From Hymenobacter actinosclerus (GTDB taxonomy: Bacteria; Bacteroidota; Bacteroidia; Cytophagales; Hymenobacteraceae): 64,000 nucleotides of DNA. The translations under genes were made by a program, and so were the position numbers. Location: assembly GCF_900111515.1 (NCBI RefSeq), contig NZ_FOHS01000001.1, positions 999,419-1,063,418 on the forward strand, read 5' to 3'. Under the pieces are notes generated by a model, which was not told the origin of the DNA, searched no databases, and saw only the letters and a program-made list of their open reading frames with translations. Below, one piece after another: positions 33,646-40,743 of the stretch (its first letter is position 1; the number at the start of each line of letters is the position of its first letter).

Positions 33646-33670
33646 ACAAAAAAGCCGCCCGAAGGCGGCT
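33646..33670 (-). terminator. Terminator of apaG (minus strand)
   Basis: Read on the minus strand: AGCCGCC, loop TTCG, GGCGGCT, then six T. Located 29 bases after the apaG stop. Confidence 0.92.
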
Positions 33671-33699
33671 GTAAGCAACTCAAAACGTAACCTGCCCCG

Positions 33700-34086
33700 C
33701 TAATTCAGGCGGTAGGGCACGATGAGGGTGAACTCGGGAATCTCCACGTCGAACTCGCTGCCGTCCATTACGCGCTCCATCTGGTAGGTGCCGCTCATCT
33801 TGCCCACGCCCGATTTCAGGTTGCAGCCCGACACGTACTGGTGCGACTCGCCGGGTTCGAGCACCGGTTGCTGACCCACTACGCCTTCGCCTTCTACTTC
33901 GCGCACCACGCCGTTGGCATCCGAGATAAACCAGTGGCGGCGCAGCAGCTTCACGGTATATTCGCTGTTGTTGCGAATATCAATTTTGTAGGCAAAAACG
34001 TAATGCTCCTGACCCGGGCTCGAATAGTCGGGCAAATAGTTCGTAGTAACGCTGACGGTTACGCCCTGAGTGGTGGTCGTATTCAT
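33700..34086 (-). CDS. apaG: ApaG domain protein
   Basis: A 128-residue ApaG/DUF525 protein. Its immunoglobulin-like fold shows YVFAYKIDIRNNSEYTVKLLRRHWFISDANG, GEGVVGQQPVLEPGESHQYVSG and MSGTYQM. It is linked by family history to Co2+ resistance and dinucleotide metabolism but has no proven enzyme activity. ATG 34086 gives the standard opening. Divergent from ung with about 120 bases between. Confidence 0.95.
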   Translation of the reverse strand: MNTTTTQGVTVSVTTNYLPDYSSPGQEHYVFAYKIDIRNNSEYTVKLLRRHWFISDANGVVREVEGEGVVGQQPVLEPGESHQYVSGCNLKSGVGKMSGTYQMERVMDGSEFDVEIPEFTLIVPYRLN

Positions 34087-34208
34087 AACGGCGGAGTTCC
34101 AAAAGAGAAAAAAGCTAACAGCAGGGGCCCGGGTTTGGTTTACTTCCTGGACTTTACGCGGGCCGGGTTGCCAATGTCGTCTCAAACTAACAAATAATCT
34201 TGGTTCCT

Positions 34209-34874
34209 ATGTCGGTTAAGATGGAAGAAAGCTGGCGGCAAGCGCTGGCTCCCGAATTCGAGAAGCCTTATTTCCAACACCTGATTGCCTTTGTGAAGGG
34301 CGAATACGCCACGGCCGAGGTGTTTCCGCCCGGTCCACAGATTTTTCATGCCTTCGAGGCCTGCCCGTTCGATGAGCTGAAAGTAGTGATTCTGGGCCAG
34401 GACCCCTACCACGGCCGCGGCCAGGCCCACGGGCTGAGCTTCTCGGTGGCCGAGGGTGTGCGCACCCCGCCTTCCCTCCAGAATATTTTCAAAGAGCTGG
34501 CCACCGACCTGCCCGACACGGCCCCGGCCCCCAACGGCAACCTCGACCGGTGGGCCCAGCAGGGGGTGCTGCTGCTCAACGCCACGCTCACGGTGCGCGC
34601 CAAGGAGCCCGCCAGCCACCAGAAAAAAGGCTGGGAGCAGTTCACCGACGCCGTTATCCAAACCATTTCCGACCAGAAAGAACACGTTGTGTTCATCCTC
34701 TGGGGCGCCTCAGCCCAGAAAAAGGGCGAAATCATCGACGCCCGCAAGCACTTGGTCCTTAAAGCCGCTCACCCCTCGCCCTACGCCGCCGACCGGGGCT
34801 TCTTCGGAAGCCGCCCCTTCAGCCAGACCAACGCCTACCTGGAGCAGCACAACGAGGCCCCGATTAATTGGTAA
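34209..34874 (+). CDS. ung: Uracil-DNA glycosylase family 1
   Basis: UNG removes uracil from DNA. The 221-residue length is normal. The water-activating loop GQDPYHG is at 63-69 with Asp65, the FSV segment follows, NATLTV lies near 123 with the uracil-binding Asn, and the leucine loop HPSPYAADRGFFGS near 187-200 includes the conserved His. ATG 34209 is chosen; a TTG at 34200 is possible. Followed by intergenic CAGATG words and a bidirectional terminator. Confidence 0.97.
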   Translation: MSVKMEESWRQALAPEFEKPYFQHLIAFVKGEYATAEVFPPGPQIFHAFEACPFDELKVVILGQDPYHGRGQAHGLSFSVAEGVRTPPSLQNIFKELATDLPDTAPAPNGNLDRWAQQGVLLLNATLTVRAKEPASHQKKGWEQFTDAVIQTISDQKEHVVFILWGASAQKKGEIIDARKHLVLKAAHPSPYAADRGFFGSRPFSQTNAYLEQHNEAPINW

Positions 34875-35072
34875 ATCACAGATGGTGCAGATGAAAAGGA
34901 TGCCGCAGATGATGTGCAATGGCAGATTTGCTCGTTGTTGAGAGGCGAGGATTAAAAACACCAACGCCAGCCCGGATAGGCTGGCGTTGGTGTTTTCAGA
35001 AGCCTGCAAAGTCACTCAGTAGTTGCTGAACGTCATCTGTGGCATCCTTTTCATCTGCAACATCTGTGATCT
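34873..35072. repeat. Inverted CAGATG-word pair around a hairpin
   Basis: Copy 3 (34873-34914: ATCACAGATGGTGCAGAT, then GAAAAGGATGCCGCAGATGA) and copy 4 (35033-35072, inverse) face each other. Between them lies the terminator hairpin 34955-34996. Copy 3 overlaps the ung stop codon; copy 4 abuts the lepB stop codon. The same words occur at 683-719 and 10471-10508. Confidence 0.85.
34955..34996. terminator. Bidirectional terminator between ung and lepB
   Basis: AAAACACCAACGCCAGCC / GGCTGGCGTTGGTGTTTT, six-base loop. Serves convergent ung (+) and lepB (-). Confidence 0.9.
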
Positions 35073-36282
35073 AGTGGACCAGGTTGAACAGGCGGTTCCA
35101 GCGGATTTTGCTCAGGAAGCTGCCGTTGGGGTCGACCGACATCCAGATGAGCACGGCCTTGCCCACGATGTGGTCTTTGGGCACGAAGCCCCAGAAGCGC
35201 GAATCCAGCGAGTTGTGGCGGTTGTCGCCCATCATGAAGTAGTAGTCCTGCTTGAAGGTATAGCTCGTGAGCGGCTGCCCGTTCTGCAGAATCCGGCCCG
35301 CGCCATCGACGGTGATGCCCTCGTTGTGCTCGTAGCGGGTGATAATTTTCAGGTATTGGGGCGTGTTCTGGGCCGTCAGCTGCACGGTCTGGCCTTCCTT
35401 AGGAATCTGCAGGGGGCCGTAGTTGTCCTTGTTCCAAGTAGGGTAGGGCGGGTTCTGCAGGGCCTGGCTGTAGGGGTAGTCGGGGTTGTTGGGGAACACC
35501 TCCTGGCCCTCGCGCTGGCCCACGGGCGTTTGCAGGTTGATGATGCCCTTCACGTAGGGCTGCTGCTTGAAGTAGGCATAAGCCGCCGGGGTCATGCTGA
35601 TGAGGTAGCCGGGGCCGTATTCGGCGCTGTTTTCCTGGTAGGGCATGCCGTCGGGCGTGTTGTACTCCACAATGCCGTGCTCCTTGAAGGCCGTCATCAG
35701 GTCGTCGTTGGCCTGGGGCACCTGCAGGTAGTAGCTGCTCTGCATCTCGGGGAAATTCTCGGCGGGCTTCCCATTGATGAACACCTGGCTCTGGCGCACC
35801 TCCAGCACGTCGCCGGCAATGCCGATGCAGCGCTTGATGTAGTTGGTGCGCAGGTCGGCGGGGTGCTCGGCCTCGAAGGGCACGTTGAACACCACCACGT
35901 CGTTGTTTTTCACTTCCGAAAAGCCCGGCAGCCGGTAGCTAGGCAGCTGAATGGCATCGGAGTAGCTTTTCAGGTTGGTCCCCCAGATGGTCTGGTGCGT
36001 GAGCGGCACCTGCAGTGGCGTCTGGGGCGTGCGCGGGCCGTAGTGCAGCTTACTCACGAACAGGTAGTCGCCCACCAGCAGCGTGTGCTCCATGCTGGGC
36101 GTCGGGATGGTGTAGGCCTCAAACGTGGCCCAGCGGATGAGCGTGGCCGCAATAACGGCGAACAGAATAGCGTCGCCCCACTCCCGTACGGGGCCCTTGC
36201 GCTTCTTGGGCACGGGCGCGCCGGCCGGAGGCGTACCCGCCGGATTCTTTTCGAGGTATTTCTCCCAGGATTGTACTGCCAT
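35071..36282 (-). CDS. lepB: Signal peptidase I LepB
   Basis: LepB cuts signal peptides from exported proteins at the inner membrane. After a basic N-terminus, one hydrophobic helix (about 37-52) leads to nucleophile Ser63 in TPSMEHTLLVGD and general base Lys150 in YIKRCIGIAGD. Box E, GDNRHNSLDSRFWGFVP, lies near 366-382. Between the Lys box and box E there are about 210 residues, so the insert is longer than in E. coli, as usual in Bacteroidota. Length 403. Last gene in the minus-strand parA-parB-DUF5683-dapB-lepB run. Confidence 0.95.
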   Translation of the reverse strand: MAVQSWEKYLEKNPAGTPPAGAPVPKKRKGPVREWGDAILFAVIAATLIRWATFEAYTIPTPSMEHTLLVGDYLFVSKLHYGPRTPQTPLQVPLTHQTIWGTNLKSYSDAIQLPSYRLPGFSEVKNNDVVVFNVPFEAEHPADLRTNYIKRCIGIAGDVLEVRQSQVFINGKPAENFPEMQSSYYLQVPQANDDLMTAFKEHGIVEYNTPDGMPYQENSAEYGPGYLISMTPAAYAYFKQQPYVKGIINLQTPVGQREGQEVFPNNPDYPYSQALQNPPYPTWNKDNYGPLQIPKEGQTVQLTAQNTPQYLKIITRYEHNEGITVDGAGRILQNGQPLTSYTFKQDYYFMMGDNRHNSLDSRFWGFVPKDHIVGKAVLIWMSVDPNGSFLSKIRWNRLFNLVH

Positions 36283-36369
36283 GATGCAAATGAGCCAGAA
36301 AAAGCGCAATTACCGGCCAGAACCGGGGCGCTGCGGTTTAAACGTTGGAAGATGCGAAATAATGCGCGA

Positions 36370-36466
36370 ACTGTGATTTGGCGGTTTGGTGATTTGGCGA
36401 ATGGCAGAACGATCAACCAATTCATTGAGTCGCTAAATCATCAAACCACCAAATCACAGCCCCAAC
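36370..36466. repeat. Inverted GGTGATTTGGCG word arrays
   Basis: GTGATTTGGCGGTTTGGTGA (from 36376) pairs with TCATCAAACCACCAAATCAC (to 36463). It lies between dapB and lepB. Confidence 0.75.
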
Positions 36467-37173
36467 AAATCCTTCATGCCAAATACGCCCTGGCGGCCGG
36501 GCAGCCACTCGGCGGCCAGCAGCGCGCCCTGCACAAATCCTTCGCGGGTGTGGGCTTCGTGTTTCAGCTCGATGGTGTCGGCGGAGCAGGAGTAAGTAAC
36601 GAGGTGGGTGCCGATAACCGCGCCCTCGCGCTCCGAGAGCACCGCCAGCTCGTGGGCCTCGGTGGTGGCTTCGTTGCGCCAGGTGGTTTTGCCGGGGAAG
36701 TGGCGCAGAATGCCTTCGGCCACCGTCAGGGCCGTGCCGCTGGGCTGGTCGACCTTCTGGGTGTGGTGGATTTCGCGCACCTGCACATCGTAGCCGCCGA
36801 ACTGGTGCATTTTGGCCGCCATGTACTCGCTGAAGTGGAAAAACAGGTTCACGCCCACGCTGTAGTTGGAGGCGTAGAACAGCGGCGTGCCGGTTTGCTG
36901 GCTCAGGGCCCGGGCCTCGCCAAAATGGTGCAGCCAGCCCGTCGAGCCGCACACCACCGGCAGGCCGGCCCGCAGGCACGCCGCCACGTTCTGGAAGGCC
37001 GCGTCGGGGTGGGTGAACTCGATGGCTACATCTACCTGGGCGGGCGTGAAATCGGTGATGCTGGCGCCGGGCCGCGAAGGGTCGACGATGCCGGCAATCT
37101 GGTGGCCGCGGGCCCGGGCCTGGGCTTCGATGGCCCGGCCCATTTTGCCGTAGCCAATCAGGAGAATATTCAT
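36454..37173 (-). CDS. dapB: 4-hydroxy-tetrahydrodipicolinate reductase DapB
   Basis: DapB reduces hydroxy-tetrahydrodipicolinate on the way to diaminopimelate and lysine. The 239-residue length is normal. NAD(P)-binding GYGKMGR is at 7-13, the GSTGW region near 76, the YASNYSVGVNLFF block near 100 with Asn, and catalytic HHTQKVDQPSGTA near 135-147 with the His and Lys pair and Pro-Ser-Gly. Upstream of lepB in the same transcript direction. Confidence 0.96.
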   Translation of the reverse strand: MNILLIGYGKMGRAIEAQARARGHQIAGIVDPSRPGASITDFTPAQVDVAIEFTHPDAAFQNVAACLRAGLPVVCGSTGWLHHFGEARALSQQTGTPLFYASNYSVGVNLFFHFSEYMAAKMHQFGGYDVQVREIHHTQKVDQPSGTALTVAEGILRHFPGKTTWRNEATTEAHELAVLSEREGAVIGTHLVTYSCSADTIELKHEAHTREGFVQGALLAAEWLPGRQGVFGMKDLLGL

Positions 37174-37182
37174 GTTGTGGAA

Positions 37183-37336
37183 GAAGCTAGGCGTTAGAAG
37201 CTAGTAGATAGGAGGTAATGGGGGAGAATGTGATGGGGTGGGAGGTAATGAGGTCGGTTCAGAAGCTCAGTCAGGTAAAAGCACCGGCAGAACAGTATCC
37301 CCATTCTAACTCCTGGCTCCTGGCTCCTAACTTCTA
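37183..37336. repeat. Inverted TTAGAAGC / CTCCTAACT words
   Basis: GAAGCTAGGCGTTAGAAGCT (37183) faces CTAACTCCTGGCTCCTGGCT and CCTAACTTCTATC (to 37337), with GGGAGGTAATG repeated twice between. The stop of the DUF5683 gene at 37334 lies in the right arm. Arms are imperfect. Confidence 0.6.
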
Positions 37337-37969
37337 TCTGACAGACAGCGTGAGGGCCAGGCCGGCGCGCGGGGCTTGGCCCGGAGTGGGCAGCAGGGCC
37401 GGGTCGAGGCGCAGGCTCAGGTCGTCGCTGATGTCGAAGTTGCGCAGGTGGGCATCTACCAGCGCATCGAGAATGGTAATGCCGTACACCACGGCCGTAT
37501 AGGCGATAAACGTGTCGCGGTTGCGGCGGTAGAAGTTGATGCCCCGCTGTACGTTGGCTTCGCTGGTTTCCTGCCGCACATCCTTGCCACTCAGCTCGCC
37601 GAGTTTTTTGCCAGCAATCAGCTCGTTCTTGCCATCCACGTATTCGCGGTAGAGGGTCTGGTAGTGGTATAAGCCGTAGCCCACGCCGCCCAGCCCGCCA
37701 TACACCAGCGGCAGCTTCCAGTAGCGGTGGTTGTACACCTGGCCCGCGCCGGGCAGCGCCAGCGCCAGCAGCGCCGCCTTCTGAGGCCGCGTAACGCGCA
37801 TGCCCAGCAGCCGCTCCGTGCGCCGCGTCGAGTCGGCCGTAACTGGCCGACTGGCTACCTGCACCGAGTCGGTGCCGGCCGTAACCACCTGGGCCGAGGC
37901 CACCGACGGGGCCAGGCCAGCCAGCGGCAGGCTTAGGGCGAGAAGCAGGGAATAGCGGAAATCAGGCAT
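37334..37969 (-). CDS. DUF5683 exported membrane protein
   Basis: A 211-residue protein. A signal peptide (about 1-26, ends SVASA) is followed by a linker and a membrane-associated region with RPQKAALLALALPGAGQVYNHRYWKLPLVYGGLGGVGYGLYHY, two hydrophobic segments, then RRNRDTFIAYTAVVYGITILDALVDAHL with a third. The GAGQVYN block is a hallmark of DUF5683. Its place between parB and dapB is the usual Bacteroidota order. Role unknown; possibly linked to cell envelope. Confidence 0.88.
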   Translation of the reverse strand: MPDFRYSLLLALSLPLAGLAPSVASAQVVTAGTDSVQVASRPVTADSTRRTERLLGMRVTRPQKAALLALALPGAGQVYNHRYWKLPLVYGGLGGVGYGLYHYQTLYREYVDGKNELIAGKKLGELSGKDVRQETSEANVQRGINFYRRNRDTFIAYTAVVYGITILDALVDAHLRNFDISDDLSLRLDPALLPTPGQAPRAGLALTLSVR

Positions 37970-38078
37970 ACAAACAGAGCAGGAAAAGGCCGCGCGGGCC
38001 AGTGGAAAACCGGACCAATAGGGCCGGCTCCTGAGCAACGCGCCGTGCCGGGGCCTTGGTATAAACTACCCGCCGCGG

Positions 38079-39020
38079 CTAGGAGGGCTGCAGAATGTGC
38101 AAAATGCGCTGCATATCCTCCACCGAGTCGAAGGCAATCTTGATTTCGCCCCGGCCCTGGGGCCCCGGCTTCACCATCACCCGGCTGCCAAAGCGCTCCG
38201 ACAGGTGCCGCTCGGTGCGCTTGATTTCGGCCACCGGCACCACCGGCTCGGTCGGATTTGTGGTTTTCTTCTCGGTTTCGCCCCCCGCGCCGCCGCGTAC
38301 CAGCTGCTCCACCTTGCGCACCGACAGCTCCTCGGCCACAATGCGGCGGAACAGGGCCAGCTGCTGGTCCATGCTCTCGATGCTGATGAGGGCGCGGGCG
38401 TGGCCCATGCTGATAACCGTGTCGCGCAGGCCAATCTGAATATCGGGCGGCAGCTTGAGCAGGCGCAGATAGTTGGTAACAGTCGAGCGGTTTTTGCCCA
38501 CCCGCTCGCCCAACTCCTCCTGCTTGAGGTTGCACTCGCTCACCAGGCGCTGGTAGCTGAGGGCAATTTCGATGGCGTTGAGGTTTTCGCGCTGAATGTT
38601 CTCAATCAGGGCCATTTCCAGCATCTGCTGGTCGTCGGCCTTGCGGATGTAGGCCGGAATGGCATCGAGGCCCGCCAGCTTGGAGGCCTGCAGGCGCCGC
38701 TCGCCCGAAATGAGCTGGTAGGAGTTGGTGCCCGTCTGGCGCAGCGTAACAGGCTGAATGATGCCCTGCACGCGGATGCTTTCGGCCAGCTCCTGCAGCG
38801 CATCCTGGTCGAAGTGGGTGCGGGGCTGGTAGGGGTTGGCCTGGATGTGTCCGACCGGAATCAGGCCAATCGAGTTGACGGGGTGGGGCACGAGGCCCAG
38901 CCGCTCGCTCTTCTTCTCGTAGCTGCCTTCAATCAGGGCGTTCAGGCCGCGGCCCAGGCCACCTACCCGGCGCTTGGGAGTTGCCGCGGCAGCGTTTTTC
39001 TCTTCGTTTTTTTCAGACAT
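38079..39020 (-). CDS. parB: Chromosome partitioning protein ParB
   Basis: ParB binds parS and spreads as a CTP-dependent clamp in chromosome segregation. The 313-residue length is normal. N-terminal GGLGRGLNALI at about 21-31 is the ParA-contact box, then the CTPase part with NPYQPR (near 63) and GERRLQASKLAGL (near 107), helix-turn-helix around 155-175 (GERVGKNRSTVTNYLRLLKLP), and the GHARALISI box near 188. C-terminal dimer domain ends with the sequence around FDSVEDMQRIL. Upstream hypothetical and parA complete the operon. Confidence 0.96.
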   Translation of the reverse strand: MSEKNEEKNAAAATPKRRVGGLGRGLNALIEGSYEKKSERLGLVPHPVNSIGLIPVGHIQANPYQPRTHFDQDALQELAESIRVQGIIQPVTLRQTGTNSYQLISGERRLQASKLAGLDAIPAYIRKADDQQMLEMALIENIQRENLNAIEIALSYQRLVSECNLKQEELGERVGKNRSTVTNYLRLLKLPPDIQIGLRDTVISMGHARALISIESMDQQLALFRRIVAEELSVRKVEQLVRGGAGGETEKKTTNPTEPVVPVAEIKRTERHLSERFGSRVMVKPGPQGRGEIKIAFDSVEDMQRILHILQPS

Positions 39021-39103
39021 ACCAGCAAGCCGCCCTCACCCAATAGCACGGAGCAAAAGCGGGAGTCAAAAATACACAAACAAGCGGGAAGCCGGGATAA
39101 AAA

Positions 39104-39134
39104 TGTTCCACGCGAAGAGAAAAACCGTGAAACA
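39104..39134. promoter_or_regulatory. Split parS-like inverted half-sites
   Basis: TGTTCCACG (39104-39112) and CGTGAAACA (39126-39134) are an inverted pair with one mismatch, matching the two halves of the parS consensus TGTTTCACGTGAAACA but separated by 13 bases. They lie 84 bases upstream of parB. A contiguous parS is not seen in the window. Inference only. Confidence 0.3.
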
Positions 39135-39232
39135 CGCGGCCACGAGCCACTTACCCCGCAAAATTTGCCGGCCGCTACGGTCGAGGTTGCAACCCAGCCA
39201 GGAGAAAAACCGCCCGCCGGTGCGGCCCGGGG

Positions 39233-39643
39233 CTACGGCTGCCCGAAGGGCCGGCGCTTAAAGCTGACGTTGCTCTGCAAATCCTTCTCGTACACGGCCA
39301 GGCACTTAGCCTGGAGCTCGGGCGCGAAGGGCACCGGCCCGGGTTGCAGCGCCCGGGGTGCGGGGCCGGCGGCGGAGAAGAAATACACCCGGGTGTTGCC
39401 GTACTTAGTGTGCGGCATGTACTCGCCGTACTGCTGCATCTCGGCCCAGCGAACGGTGTCGGCCACCGTAACGGCATAGATGCGCTGCACCGGGCCGGTG
39501 TTGTTCTCGTTGCGGTACAGTGCCACTTCGGTAAAGTCCCCATCGAGGTCCTGGGGGCCGGGCTGCGTCAGCGCATCAAACACGAACCACAGCAGGAGCA
39601 GGGCGGTGGCCGCGCCCAGCAGGTATTTTATGCGTGGCTGCAT
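39233..39643 (-). CDS. Small membrane-anchored protein between parA and parB
   Basis: A 136-residue protein with one N-terminal membrane helix (YLLGAATALLLLWFVFDAL) and a soluble rest (DLDGDFTEVALYRNENNTGPVQRIYAVTV, MPHTKYGNTRVYFFSAAG). No known family is recognised. It sits between parA and parB, flanked by a large GC palindrome on its upstream side and by the parS-like site on its downstream side. Codon use is like its neighbours. An extra gene between parA and parB is unusual. A longer in-frame GTG/ATG start at 39727 would run into the palindrome, so ATG 39643 is chosen. Confidence 0.6.
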   Translation of the reverse strand: MQPRIKYLLGAATALLLLWFVFDALTQPGPQDLDGDFTEVALYRNENNTGPVQRIYAVTVADTVRWAEMQQYGEYMPHTKYGNTRVYFFSAAGPAPRALQPGPVPFAPELQAKCLAVYEKDLQSNVSFKRRPFGQP

Positions 39644-39681
39644 GCTTGTAAAGCTTAATGGTTTCTGTTTTCTGAGGCGGG

Positions 39682-39771
39682 TTGTAGGGGCGGGGCTTGC
39701 CCCCGCCCGCCGTTCACGCCGTGTCAACGGATTCGTTCAACGGCGGGCGGGGGCAAGCCCCGCCCCTACAA
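39682..39771. repeat. GTAGGGGCGGGGC palindrome, copy 2
   Basis: Perfect 33-base arms (39682-39714 and 39739-39771). The loop has CGTTCAACG at 39734-39742. The arm sequence is the same as in 20476-20626. It separates parA from the next minus-strand gene. Confidence 0.9.
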
Positions 39772-39784
39772 TTTCGTGCGTTTC

Positions 39785-40600
39785 CTACGCCGCGGCGTCT
39801 TCCGGCTCCTCGTTGCCGGTGCCGTTGAGCACCTCGATGTTCTTTTCCACGATTTCGCGGGCCAGGTTGAGGTAGCTGATGCTGCCCTTGCTTTCGGCGT
39901 CGTGCAGAATGACCGGGATGCCGAAGCTGGGCGACTCGCTCAGCTTCACGTTGCGCGGGATGATGGTGTCGAACACCAACTGCTGAAAGTGCAGCTTTAC
40001 TTCCTCGACCACCTGATTGCTCAGGCGCAGCCGCACGTCGTACATCGTGAGCAGGATGCCCTCGATTTCCAGCTCCTCATTCAGGCGGCTCTGGATGATT
40101 TTGACGGTGTTCAGCAGCTTGCCCAGGCCCTCCAGCGCAAAATACTCGCACTGCACCGGAATGATAACCGAGTGCGCGGCCGTGAGGGCATTAACCGTAA
40201 TCAGGCCCAGCGAGGGCGAGCAGTCGATGATGATGAAGTCGTAGAGCTCGGCCAGCGGGCGCAGCGCGTCCTTCATCTTCTCCTCCCGGTTGGGCAGGTT
40301 GATCATCTCCACCTCGGCGCCCACCAAATCGATGTGCGAGGGCATCAGGTCGAGGTGGGGCAGAATGTTGGTGGGCAGGATGATATCCTGGGCATTGATG
40401 CCGTCCACCATGCACTCGTAGATGCTGTTGCTGATGTCTTTGGGGTCGAAGCCCACGCCGGAGGTGGCGTTGGCCTGCGGGTCGGCGTCTACCAGCAGGG
40501 TCCGATATTCCAAAGCGGCCAGCGAGGCAGCGAGGTTGATCGAGGAAGTGGTTTTGCCCACGCCGCCCTTCTGGTTGGCTACGGCAATGATTTTGCCCAT
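39785..40600 (-). CDS. parA: Chromosome partitioning ATPase ParA
   Basis: ParA is the deviant Walker ATPase that moves ParB-bound origins. The 271-residue length is standard. Deviant Walker A KGGVGKTT is at 11-18, DADPQAN at 38-44, and the DCSPSLGLIT block near 118-127 is Walker B. C-terminal has QVVEEVKLHFQ and RNVKLSESPSFGIPV. It is the first gene of the minus-strand cluster. Divergent from the solute-binding lipoprotein gene. Confidence 0.97.
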   Translation of the reverse strand: MGKIIAVANQKGGVGKTTSSINLAASLAALEYRTLLVDADPQANATSGVGFDPKDISNSIYECMVDGINAQDIILPTNILPHLDLMPSHIDLVGAEVEMINLPNREEKMKDALRPLAELYDFIIIDCSPSLGLITVNALTAAHSVIIPVQCEYFALEGLGKLLNTVKIIQSRLNEELEIEGILLTMYDVRLRLSNQVVEEVKLHFQQLVFDTIIPRNVKLSESPSFGIPVILHDAESKGSISYLNLAREIVEKNIEVLNGTGNEEPEDAAA

Positions 40601-40743
40601 GAGGTCGAAATAAAGCTGTTAGCTGATGGCTGCTAGCTGTTAGCTTAGTTCAGGTAGCGGCGGCCGGATTGGCGCAACGCGGGAAAGCGGCGCCGAAGCA
40701 AATCCCGGCCGGGAAGATACCTTTGGCAAATATACACGGTTTG
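40601..40743. promoter_or_regulatory. Divergent region with AGCTGTTAGCT words and -7 box
   Basis: AGCTGTTAGCTGATGGCTGC and GCTGTTAGCT (40613-40646) are direct near-repeats of a word also in the 12774 palindrome. TACCTTTG at 40718-40725 matches the -7 box and precedes ATG 40744 by 18 bases. No separate parA promoter was recognised. Confidence 0.45.

Noticed and set aside
35023..37197. Open frame of 724 codons on the plus strand across lepB and dapB
   Set aside because: It runs through both genes and the palindrome between them; it reflects third-position GC bias and has no recognisable domain.
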